Below, in pieces: positions 35,082 to 43,032 of a stretch of 64,000 nucleotides of DNA. The notes under the pieces were generated by a model, which saw only the letters and a program-made list of their open reading frames with translations, did no database searches and was not told the DNA's origin. The position numbers and the translations under genes are program-made. Source of the DNA: Ferrimicrobium sp. GTDB lineage: Bacteria; Actinomycetota; Acidimicrobiia; Acidimicrobiales; Acidimicrobiaceae. Each line of letters starts with the position of its first letter. Within the stretch, counting starts at the first letter, position 1. Location: positions 124,001-188,000 of the forward strand of contig NZ_DAHVNP010000031.1 in the NCBI RefSeq assembly GCF_027319265.1, given 5' to 3'.

Positions 35082-37063
35082 CCGATCACAAGCAGGATTT
35101 TGGAGGATTGCGTTCGCCGGATATCTTCGACGTTGCATCGAACGCATTGCGCTTCCTCGCCGTTGACGCGGTGGAACGCGCGAACTCCGGCCACCCAGGT
35201 ACTCCGCTCGCAATGGCACCTGTCATCTATCGACTCTTTACGCAATTTCTCCGTCACGATCCAGCACAGCCGGATTGGGCGGACCGGGATCGGTTTGTCT
35301 TGTCCGGTGGCCATGCCTCGATGCTGCTCTATGGCGCGTTGCATCTCAATGGTTATGATCTCACCCTGGAGGATTTACAGCAGTTTCGCCGCTACCCTTC
35401 GCGTTGCCCAGGCCATCCCGAGCGGGGGATGACCCCAGGCGTAGAGGTCACCACTGGTCCACTCGGCCAGGGTGTTGCCAACGCGGTGGGGCTGGCCCTC
35501 GCCGAGCGCATGGCGGCCGAGCAGTTCAACGTGGCTCAAGCCCCGGTGGTGAATCACCGGACCTGGGTGCTCTGCGGCGATGGCGATATGATGGAGGGTA
35601 TCGTGTCGGAGGCCTCTTCACTCGCTGGCCATCTGCGCCTTGAGAAGCTGACGATCCTCTATGACTCCAACGCCGTCACACTCGATGGACCAAGCGAGCT
35701 CTCCTTCAACGAGGAGGTGGCTGCGCGTTATTTGGCCTATGGGTTCCGGATTCTGCGTATCACTGACGTTGATAATTTTGCGCAAGTGGATGCGACGCTG
35801 CGGATGGCGATGCAAACCCGTGGTCAGCCCACCTTGGTGATCATGAACTCCCATATCGGGATAGGAAGTCCTTTCCATGATGATCATCGCTCCCATGGTG
35901 CCGCCCTCGGCGCCGAAGCGTTGTTGTCGACACGCGAACAACTGCAGTGGGTACACCCCCCCTTCGTGGTTCCTGATGAGGCCTATGCGCGATGGCGACC
36001 GGATCGAGACTCTGGATATAGCGCCTGGACTCAGCTGTGTGAAGACGCCGCAGCTCTCGACCCACATCGGTGGTCAGAGTTCGAGCGTCGTGTTCTTAAT
36101 GGCGAACTGGGTAAAGTCCCATTCGAGTGGCCCTCGTTTGATGACGGGGCCGCAATCTCCACTCGCGTCGCGCTCGGGCAGGCACTGCGTTCTGCCGCAT
36201 CGGTTACCCCTGAGATTGTCGGTGGGGCTGCGGACGTCGAGAGTTCCACTGAGACTCGACTCGATACCCAAGTCACTTGGCCAACCTATGAGGGGAGGGA
36301 TATCTATTTCGGTGTTCGCGAACATGCGATGGCTGCCATCACCAATGGGATTGCCGCTCATGGTGGATTCCTTCCCTTTGCGAGTACCTTCTTTGTCTTC
36401 TCCGACTACCTGAAGCCAGCCCTACGCCTCTCCTCAATCATGGAGCTCCACACCCTCTTCATCTTTACCCATGACTCCATCGCTCTTGGTGAGGATGGGA
36501 CAACGCATCAGCCGGTCGAGCAGTTGGCAGGGCTTCGCGCCATGCCCGGCATTGTTGTGCTCCGGCCTGCCGATGCTCGGGAGACGGCGGCGAGTGTCGC
36601 GTTTGCGCTCGGCAGGGATGACGGCCCAACCGCGCTTGTCCTCTCCCGGCAGGGCCTGCCAGTGCTCTCTGGAACCAAGACGATTGACACGACATCCTTG
36701 GCGGGCCATCGGTTACGAGGGGGTGCGGACGTGACATTGGTAGCCACTGGTTCGGAGGTAAGTCTTGCACTGAGCGCAGCCGAGTTACTCCATGAGAGCG
36801 GTGTTGATGCAGGGGTCGTATCAGTGCCCTCCCTTGAGTTGTTGCGAGAGCGTACCGTAGCGGACCGTGACGCGCTGCTCGGTGCTGCTCCACGGATCGC
36901 CGTCGAGGCGGCATCGGCTTTCGGTTGGTACGAGTTTGTTGACGCAGTCATTGGTATGAATCGCTTCGGAGGCTCTGGACCCAAAGATGAGGTCTTGGAA
37001 GCCTTTGGCTTCACCCCGAGTCAGGTGTCCGATTCGGTCCAGGAAATACTTGGAGGTAAATAA
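35078..37063 (+). CDS. tkt: Transketolase
   Basis: Thiamine-diphosphate enzyme that transfers two-carbon units between sugar phosphates. In this 661-residue protein the substrate histidine region is [14 protein letters not shown], the diphosphate/Mg site is [18 protein letters not shown] with LTILYDSN, and the pyrimidine domain includes [17 protein letters not shown] and [20 protein letters not shown]. The C-terminal domain ends with the FGFTPSQV motif. Its stop overlaps the tal ATG by one base. Codon use looks like its neighbours. Confidence 0.96.
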   Translation: MTDHKQDFGGLRSPDIFDVASNALRFLAVDAVERANSGHPGTPLAMAPVIYRLFTQFLRHDPAQPDWADRDRFVLSGGHASMLLYGALHLNGYDLTLEDLQQFRRYPSRCPGHPERGMTPGVEVTTGPLGQGVANAVGLALAERMAAEQFNVAQAPVVNHRTWVLCGDGDMMEGIVSEASSLAGHLRLEKLTILYDSNAVTLDGPSELSFNEEVAARYLAYGFRILRITDVDNFAQVDATLRMAMQTRGQPTLVIMNSHIGIGSPFHDDHRSHGAALGAEALLSTREQLQWVHPPFVVPDEAYARWRPDRDSGYSAWTQLCEDAAALDPHRWSEFERRVLNGELGKVPFEWPSFDDGAAISTRVALGQALRSAASVTPEIVGGAADVESSTETRLDTQVTWPTYEGRDIYFGVREHAMAAITNGIAAHGGFLPFASTFFVFSDYLKPALRLSSIMELHTLFIFTHDSIALGEDGTTHQPVEQLAGLRAMPGIVVLRPADARETAASVAFALGRDDGPTALVLSRQGLPVLSGTKTIDTTSLAGHRLRGGADVTLVATGSEVSLALSAAELLHESGVDAGVVSVPSLELLRERTVADRDALLGAAPRIAVEAASAFGWYEFVDAVIGMNRFGGSGPKDEVLEAFGFTPSQVSDSVQEILGGK

Positions 37064-38139
37064 TGCAAGGTGTACGTTCGTTAGCGGCTCTGGGTCAGAG
37101 CGTCTGGCTCGACTCGATATCGAGGAAGTTGCTCGATTCTGGGACCTTAGCCCATTACATCACGGATATTGGGGTGACGGGCCTCACATCAAACCCATCG
37201 ATTCTTGCGCATGCGATCGGCCACTCCGACGACTATGACAAGGCGCTCCATCACTTTGAGTCGGAGGGCGTCCTCGATGCAGAAGAGATGGTCTACGAGC
37301 TTGCTATCGTCGACCTCACCGATGCTGCGAAACTTCTCCACGGGGTCTGGGAACGCAGTGGGGGTCGGGATGGTTTCGTATCGATTGAAGTCCCCCCTGA
37401 GTATGCCAACTCCATGCCAGAGACGATCTCGTGGGCACGGCGTCTCCGGAGTCGTTTTGACACCGAGAACGTGTTGATCAAGGTTCCAGGAACGGAGGCG
37501 GGTGCGCAGGCCATTCGTGATCTGATCGCCGATGGCATCGGAGTGAACGTTACCCTCCTCTTTGGGGTAGAGCACTATGTTGCAGCCGCGACTGCCTTTC
37601 TTGATGGCCTTGAGCTGCGGCAGCGAGCGGGCCTCAGCCTTGATGTGCCCTCGGTCGCATCAGTTTTTGTCTCTCGGTGGGACTCGGCAGCCAATCCAAA
37701 GCTGCCGCCTGAGCTTGTCCAGCAGACGGGGCTGGCGGTCATGCAGGGTATCTGGGCTGCTCATCTCCAGATACTGGCGACAGAGCGTTGCCAAAAGCTT
37801 TGCAATGGCGCGGATCGCATGCAAAAGGTACTCTGGGCATCCACCTCGACGAAGGATCCTGCGTATCCTGATACCTTCTATGTCTCGGCACTTGCGGCTC
37901 CGGGGACGATCAACACCATCCCGGAGGCGACGCTGCTTGCATTCGACGATCATGGCAAAGTTGCCTCAGTCTTAGGAGACAACGCCCTGGCACAATCACA
38001 GGAGCTGTTTGGCCGTCTCACAAGTGCAGGCTTGGATTTAGAGGAGTTGGCGAGGGAGTTGCAGGTCCAGGGGGCTAAGAGCTTTACCGACGACTGGAAT
38101 GCACTGTTGGACTCAGTCGGGCGCAAACTCAAACATTAG
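37063..38139 (+). CDS. tal: Transaldolase
   Basis: Transaldolase moves the dihydroxyacetone unit between sugar phosphates through a Schiff base. The 358-residue size is that of the long actinobacterial/cyanobacterial type. Motifs: QSVWLDSISRKLL at the N-terminus, VTGLTSNPSI, VSIEVPPEYAN, the Schiff-base Lys140 in VLIKVPGTEAG, and VNVTLLFGVEHY. It is the last gene of the pgi-tkt-tal unit; zwf, opcA and pgl, which often follow in actinobacteria, are absent here. Confidence 0.95.
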   Translation: MQGVRSLAALGQSVWLDSISRKLLDSGTLAHYITDIGVTGLTSNPSILAHAIGHSDDYDKALHHFESEGVLDAEEMVYELAIVDLTDAAKLLHGVWERSGGRDGFVSIEVPPEYANSMPETISWARRLRSRFDTENVLIKVPGTEAGAQAIRDLIADGIGVNVTLLFGVEHYVAAATAFLDGLELRQRAGLSLDVPSVASVFVSRWDSAANPKLPPELVQQTGLAVMQGIWAAHLQILATERCQKLCNGADRMQKVLWASTSTKDPAYPDTFYVSALAAPGTINTIPEATLLAFDDHGKVASVLGDNALAQSQELFGRLTSAGLDLEELARELQVQGAKSFTDDWNALLDSVGRKLKH

Positions 38140-38217
38140 GTCAAACACTAAAGTGCTTTCCGGGTTTGGTGGTCAACGTTTGTTCGGGGTGCGTTGCAAG
38201 CGCGTTCCACCTCCCGT

Positions 38218-38949
38218 TCACCCGTTCGCGAGCAGACGAGTTGGTAGCGATTCCTCCTGGACTCCCTCGCCGCTACGTCGGACCGAGTAGGCTCTCTTGT
38301 CCTTGATCTCGGTTACCGCTTCGACTAAGGTCGTCCCCCTGAAGACAAGACCGGTGCCGTCCTCGGTCGCATAGCCGTCAGCGAGTGTTCCGGCTGCAAT
38401 GAGCTCTTGGAAGAGTGGCCGCCGTCGCGGTTCGGAGTCGTAGTGGACACCGTTCGAGTACGGGAGGAGTGCCAGACCATTGGTCACCGGGGTGAGTTCC
38501 GGGGAGAAGGAGTCGGTCGTTCCTCCCTGGTGCCAGCAGAGAGAGCCGGCAGAGACCCCGCCAAGCACGACTCCGGCCTGCCAAGCCCGCGTGAGGGCGC
38601 TATCGAGCCCATGAAGGCGCCAGAGAGCGAGAAGATTAGCGACACTGCCACCGCCAACCCAGACGACATCGTGACTGAGAAGGTAGTCGTCAAAATCATC
38701 GACATTGGGCATCGGGAAGAGTTTGAGCAGACGAACCGGAATCCCAGCCGCCTGTCCTGCTTCGATCATGCGGAGTCCTTGTGCACTCCCATCCCCCATA
38801 GCGGTGCCAACATAGACAAGGCTTGGTCGGGTCGCCCCACTCAATTCGATCGCATGATGGAGGAGGGGTCCAAAGGCTACCTCAGTGCGTTGTCCGCGGA
38901 TCAATCCGCCTGAGGTCGCGAGTATCGTGGGCGTGCGTTCTTGGGTCAT
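38218..38949 (-). CDS. Peptidase E-like serine peptidase (family S51)
   Basis: A 243-residue class I glutamine-amidotransferase-like peptidase. The nucleophile elbow GGVSAGSLCWH carries Ser133; other landmarks are LVYVGTAMGD, WVGGGSVANLLALW and GYATEDGTGLVF, with the His/Asp partners in VHYDSEPRRRP. Salmonella PepE cleaves Asp-X dipeptides, and cyanophycinase is a relative; this length fits the PepE side. The start is immediately preceded by TACAAT and six bases, with no separate leader. Divergent from a GNAT acetyltransferase. Confidence 0.85.
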   Translation of the reverse strand: MTQERTPTILATSGGLIRGQRTEVAFGPLLHHAIELSGATRPSLVYVGTAMGDGSAQGLRMIEAGQAAGIPVRLLKLFPMPNVDDFDDYLLSHDVVWVGGGSVANLLALWRLHGLDSALTRAWQAGVVLGGVSAGSLCWHQGGTTDSFSPELTPVTNGLALLPYSNGVHYDSEPRRRPLFQELIAAGTLADGYATEDGTGLVFRGTTLVEAVTEIKDKRAYSVRRSGEGVQEESLPTRLLANG

Positions 38950-39012
38950 CGCTCCATTGTAGGCAGTGTGGTAGGCAGTGTCTTCGCCACCTAAAGGCCC
39001 TAAGGTGGTGCC
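38950..39012. promoter_or_regulatory. Divergent, face-to-face leaderless promoters with an 11-bp tandem repeat
   Basis: Minus strand, for the peptidase E gene: AAGACA (38984-38979), 17 bp, TACAAT (38961-38956), six bases, ATG. Plus strand, for the GNAT gene: GTGTCT (38978-38983), 17 bp, TAAGGT (39001-39006), six bases, ATG. The two -35 hexamers occupy the same bases. GTAGGCAGTGT is repeated at 38959-38969 and 38971-38981, covering the minus-strand spacer, and could bind a regulator once per face of the helix. Confidence 0.5.
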
Positions 39013-39543
39013 ATGGCAGAGATACTTGAGGTTCGGCCCATCGGGGAAGCCGAGGTTGATCGAGCAGGTCTCGTGTTACGGCACGCATATCAGCAGATCT
39101 ATCCGCCCGGCATTGCGGGCGAGTACATCGATGAAGTAGCTCACGTCAAGGGGCGCATGGATAACGCTGTGGTACTCGTCGCCCTCTTGGATGGGCAGGT
39201 GGTAGGTTGTGTCTCGCTAGTGCTCGAGGAGAGCTCTCCGTTGGCGGAAGGATTGCGCGCTGGCGAGGCGGGTATCCGCATGCTTGGTGTGACGCCCGAA
39301 GTCCATCGGCAAGGAGTTGGTCGAGCCCTAGTCGAGGAGTGTCTTAGGCGTGCACGAGCTGCGCATAAGGTCGCTGCAGTGCTTCATACGGATACGCGAA
39401 TGCACGCCGCGCAGCTTCTCTATGAGCGCCAGGGGTTTCTTCGGCTACCAGAGCGCGACGTGAACTTTCCCGGGGTCGAGCTGATCTGTTACCGTCGAGC
39501 GTTACTCGATGACCCGTCAGGACTCTCTTCTTGGGCCACATGA
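39013..39543 (+). CDS. GNAT family N-acetyltransferase
   Basis: A 176-residue acetyl-CoA-dependent acetyltransferase. The central strand and pyrophosphate loop are AGIRMLGVTPEVHRQGVGRALVEE (Q/RxxGxG/A as QGVGRA), followed by AAQLLYERQGFLRL, the helix and strand that close the cofactor site. Substrates of this family cannot be read from sequence. The ATG at 39013 is preceded by TAAGGT and six bases. It shares a divergent promoter region with the peptidase E gene. Confidence 0.85.
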   Translation: MAEILEVRPIGEAEVDRAGLVLRHAYQQIYPPGIAGEYIDEVAHVKGRMDNAVVLVALLDGQVVGCVSLVLEESSPLAEGLRAGEAGIRMLGVTPEVHRQGVGRALVEECLRRARAAHKVAAVLHTDTRMHAAQLLYERQGFLRLPERDVNFPGVELICYRRALLDDPSGLSSWAT

Positions 39544-39664
39544 CAGTGGCCCGTGGTGTGATCGCCTGCACCTGACTCCTTTTTGGGGTAGGGAGTGACC
39601 ATCGGTGATAGAGCCTCCATGGGCCCACGAGTGGCGTGGTCTGATCAACCTGCGATAGTTTGAT

Positions 39665-39684
39665 GGGGTGGTGATCATCGCCCC
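39665..39684. promoter_or_regulatory. Imperfect palindrome upstream of hutH
   Basis: GGGGTGGTGATCATCGCCCC reads the same on both strands at eight of ten arm positions, centred on TGATCA. It ends 28 bp before the hutH ATG, where a repressor or activator could act. A shorter TGATCA with GGT/ACC arms lies just upstream (near 39638-39650). No regulator gene is adjacent. Confidence 0.4.
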
Positions 39685-39712
39685 TGAGACCCACTGACCA
39701 CGAAGGAGTGCC

Positions 39713-41230
39713 ATGAGAATCGAGCCTGGAGCGTTGACCTTAGTTCAGCTGCAAACTGTCCGGGAGGGCATTGACAGCCTTGAGCTGGCGGCGCCTACGT
39801 GGGAGCGTATCGCTGCTGCTGCCACCACGGTAACCGAGATCGCTTCGGCGAGTGCCCCAGCCTACGGCATCAATACTGGCTTTGGACGTTTGGCAAATAC
39901 ACAGATCCCCCCTGCTGAGCTAGAACTGTTGCAACGTAATCTGGTGCTCTCGCATGCGGTTGGTGTTGGAGATCCTCTCCCGGCCACGGTTGTACGCATG
40001 GTCCTCCTGCTCAAGATTGCAAGCCTCGCACAGGGGTACTCAGGCGTCTCACGTGAACTCATGGAGGCGCTGATTGATTTTCTGGTCAACGATATCCTCC
40101 CGGTGATTCCATCGCAGGGATCGGTGGGCGCATCGGGCGATCTAGCTCCGTTAGCCCATCTCGCTACCGCTCTTATCGGGGTCGGAGAGGTGCGTTGTCA
40201 CGGCCAGACGATGCTGGCCCGGGAGGGATTAGCGACGCTTGGCCGGGAGCCAGTGGTGCTCCGTCCGAAGGAAGGCCTTGCCTTGCTCAACGGTACCCAG
40301 GTATCTACCGCCTTGGCACTTGAGGGACTCTTCGCCATCGACCGAGTAACCAAGGCTGCCGTGGTGACCGGAGCGCTCAGCGTTGATGCAGCTGCGGGTT
40401 CGGTCGTACCGTTTGATCCGAGGATCCAGGAGGTCCGTGGCCATACGGGACAGAAGATAGCGGCTGGGGCCTATCGTAGGCTACTGGCAGGATCAGGAAT
40501 CACGCAGTGGCATCAGGACTGCGAAAAGGTCCAAGATCCCTATAGTTTACGATGCCAACCCCAGGTGATGGGAAGTGTCTTTGACGTCCTGCAATGGACA
40601 GGCGAACGACTCATGGTCGAGGCAAATGGAGTCTCTGACAACCCTCTCGTCTTCACTGAGACGAATGAGGTGCTCTCGGGGGGAAACTTCCATGCCGAAC
40701 CGGTAGCGATGGCTTGCGACTTCTTGGCCGTCGCGGCGAGCGAAGTCGGGGGCCTCGCAGAGCGGAGAATCGCCCTTTTGATCGATGCAACCTTGAGTGG
40801 CCTGCCACCGTTTCTTGTCCGCAACGGTGGTGTCAACTCTGGCTTTATGATTGCCCATGTGACGGCGGCTTCACTGGCTTCTGAGAACAAAAGCATCGCC
40901 CATCCAGCATCGGTAGACTCACTACCTACCTCAGCAAACCAGGAGGATCACGTCTCTATGGCGACCTTCGCAGCGCGTCGGTTAACGCCGTTAGCGCATA
41001 ATGTAGCCACCATTATTGGGATTGAACTGTTGGCGGCTGTCCAGGGTATCGAGCTGCGGGCACCAGTGACCACCAGCCCCACACTTCGCAACGTCATGGA
41101 CTGCCTACGCCAAGTCGTGCCACACTACGATGTTGATCACTTCATGGCACCCGACATCCAGGCGGCACTCGAACTCGTTGAGAGCGGGGAGATCGCTACA
41201 TTCTGCCCTGTTACCCTACTGAATCTGTAG
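39713..41230 (+). CDS. hutH: Histidine ammonia-lyase
   Basis: HutH removes ammonia from L-histidine to give urocanate. The 505-residue protein forms its MIO cofactor from Ala140-Ser141-Gly142 (GSVGASGDLAPLAHL). YGINTGFGRLA, LQRNLVLSHAVGVG, LALLNGTQVSTALAL and QEDHVSMATFAARR are characteristic of bacterial HAL rather than plant-type PAL. AAGGAG precedes the ATG. No hutU, hutI or hutG is in the window, so the rest of the pathway must be elsewhere or absent. Confidence 0.93.
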   Translation: MRIEPGALTLVQLQTVREGIDSLELAAPTWERIAAAATTVTEIASASAPAYGINTGFGRLANTQIPPAELELLQRNLVLSHAVGVGDPLPATVVRMVLLLKIASLAQGYSGVSRELMEALIDFLVNDILPVIPSQGSVGASGDLAPLAHLATALIGVGEVRCHGQTMLAREGLATLGREPVVLRPKEGLALLNGTQVSTALALEGLFAIDRVTKAAVVTGALSVDAAAGSVVPFDPRIQEVRGHTGQKIAAGAYRRLLAGSGITQWHQDCEKVQDPYSLRCQPQVMGSVFDVLQWTGERLMVEANGVSDNPLVFTETNEVLSGGNFHAEPVAMACDFLAVAASEVGGLAERRIALLIDATLSGLPPFLVRNGGVNSGFMIAHVTAASLASENKSIAHPASVDSLPTSANQEDHVSMATFAARRLTPLAHNVATIIGIELLAAVQGIELRAPVTTSPTLRNVMDCLRQVVPHYDVDHFMAPDIQAALELVESGEIATFCPVTLLNL

Positions 41231-41596
41231 ACCCTAGATGAACGCCTCACACATGGCGTAGGGCCGCATTAGTTGTGTGAGTTCGTTGGCGCGCGACCTT
41301 GCTCAGACGGATCCGCGTACGAGTCAGCAGAGGTGCGTGCTGCCATTATGTACAGTAAAACAAGTGGAAATAACGCAATAAGTAGTACTAGAAGCACTGT
41401 ATGTGATTGTAACGCCGCGTAGAAAATGGTGGGAGATGACCTGTCGATAGCGTGGGCGCGGCTGTTGTCGGTAGGATCACTAAACCGTGTAGAAAGATCA
41501 AAGAAAACCCGTTTGGGACTGTTGCACCCGATAGAATGGGGGAGTTAATTGGGGTGCCAGCATGGAACTGGAGCAACCTTACCAAGGAGGGTGGCA
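41231..41596. other. Spacer after hutH, no gene seen
   Basis: 366 bp. Near its start ACGCC-tcacacat-GGCGT could be a weak terminator hairpin for hutH, without a T tract. The middle (about 41340-41420) is clearly more AT-rich than the surroundings. The right end must hold the promoter of the DUF4268-like gene; TAGAAT at 41532-41537 is a possible -10. Short frames on either strand look spurious. Confidence 0.45.
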
Positions 41597-42526
41597 ATGG
41601 CTCAGCAGGTCATAGGAAGACCAGTACGAGTACCCACACGCGAGGTATGGACTGGTGGCTCCCAGGAGCTGGTCACTTGGTTACTCGAACACCCTAGTGT
41701 GATCAATGATGCGCTCGATCTGGAGTTATCTACGGTTACTCGAGGCCGTAGGGGTGCGGCCATTACCCCTGACTTGCTCGCAGAGGATCCAGGTGGAGGT
41801 CTTTGCGTTCTCGAGGTGGCACTTGGCCGTGCTGGCAGCACAGGACTTGGACGATTGGTCACCTACGTCAGTGCCCTGCAGGCCCAGATGGCCGTATGGA
41901 TCGTCGAAGAGATCGCAGCTGAACACGTGGCTGCCGTGAATTGGTTAAACCGCAGCGGTGTCGCAAAGTTCTTTCTGTTGCAGATGCACTGTTTTAAGGG
42001 TGTTGAAGGGACGATTACCTATCTGGTTACCCGTGTGGTTGGTCCGTCACCTTTGGTGCGTTCAGCGGAGTCCGAACGGCGCCGTATGACGGAGCGCAGT
42101 GACTTGCGATTATCGTTCTTTGATCGTTTGAGCGCTCAAGCAAATGCTCCAGTGATGGTGTCCCCGATGCGGGGCATGACCTCGGTGACGCATCGGTTGA
42201 CCAGGCTCGCCGGGGTGACCTACAATTTTGTGGCCGATGCGACTGAATGCGGTGCGGAGGTACGAATTGTAGGGGTAGGGGAGCGGCAACGCGAGGCGCT
42301 CGTGATCTATCAGGTTCTGCTCAAGCAGCGTGACGCGATCGAAGCCGCCCTGTATCCTGATGCGCTCGTTTGGGAGTCGCTCGGTTCGGGACACTATCGG
42401 ATCGCCTCGATGATCACGGGAGGCTATGACGCCCCGGAGAGCGATTGGGATGAGATCCAAATCCAGCTTATGGATGTGATGGGACGGCTTCGTGGCGTCT
42501 TCAAGAAGTACCTGCATAACTTATAG
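41597..42526 (+). CDS. DUF4268-like protein with an N-terminal nuclease-like fold
   Basis: A 309-residue protein. The N-terminal half follows the pattern of PD-(D/E)xK-type domains found with DUF4268: GSQELVTWLLEHPSVINDAL, then PDLLAEDPGGGLCVLEVALG, GLGRLVTYVSALQAQMAVWIVEE and EHVAAVNWLN. The usual ENQ of the active site is replaced by EVA, so catalysis is uncertain. The C-terminal half (about 190-309) is DUF4268-like (VTYNFVADATECGAEVRIV, ending MDVMGRLRGVFKKYL). The ATG at 41597 follows AAGGAGGG with ideal spacing; an upstream in-frame ATG at 41549 does not. It stands alone. Relatives occur singly and near restriction systems, but none is visible here. Confidence 0.65.
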   Translation: MAQQVIGRPVRVPTREVWTGGSQELVTWLLEHPSVINDALDLELSTVTRGRRGAAITPDLLAEDPGGGLCVLEVALGRAGSTGLGRLVTYVSALQAQMAVWIVEEIAAEHVAAVNWLNRSGVAKFFLLQMHCFKGVEGTITYLVTRVVGPSPLVRSAESERRRMTERSDLRLSFFDRLSAQANAPVMVSPMRGMTSVTHRLTRLAGVTYNFVADATECGAEVRIVGVGERQREALVIYQVLLKQRDAIEAALYPDALVWESLGSGHYRIASMITGGYDAPESDWDEIQIQLMDVMGRLRGVFKKYLHNL

Positions 42527-42811
42527 CCGGTCTTGCTGCTCGATCGCCATGGCGGCGACGATCCTGGTCCCGAGTCGCTTGTTGGTCTGGCCGGGAACTC
42601 GCAGGTTGGGCCTTTGCTTGCGCACATCTTTGGACACATCGGCTGAAGAGGTCTCTGTTCAGCGCGCTAATGAGCGCTCTGACGGCTTGGCACTCTAGGA
42701 ACGCCACACCCACAGGAGAGCCACACCCACGGTAGAGCCGGATCGGTGTTGTGACGCTGTCGACCCCGCGCGAAACGGACCTGCTCGCGATGAGACACCA
42801 ATGACAAGCGC

Positions 42812-42899
42812 TGGTGTCGGAGGCGGGACTTGAACCCGCACGACCTTATCGGTCACTAGGCCCTCAACCTAGCGCGTCTACCTATTCCGCCACTCCGAC
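42812..42899 (-). tRNA. tRNA-Leu, anticodon GAG
   Basis: Class II tRNA on the minus strand: acceptor GTCGGAG/CTCCGAC, anticodon stem CTAGG/CCTAG with loop TTGAGGG (anticodon GAG at 42865-42863), long variable arm, T arm GCGGG-TTCAAGT-CCCGC, and an encoded CCA at 42814-42812. Reads CUC/CUU leucine codons. Confidence 0.96.
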
Positions 42900-43032
42900 G
42901 TGAGAGATTCATACTACCAACCATCGCACCTGCGGACCCACGCATCGCTGAAGTTTTCTGTTAGAGAAGGTAGTGCTACTATGCGGGGACCGGATAACAT
43001 ACTAGAGGGCCACCGAGGTAAGGGGAACGCAC

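Noticed and set aside
38140-38160. CACT-aa-AGTG followed by CTTT as a terminator after tal
   Set aside because: Four-base arms are too weak and the T run is only three bases.
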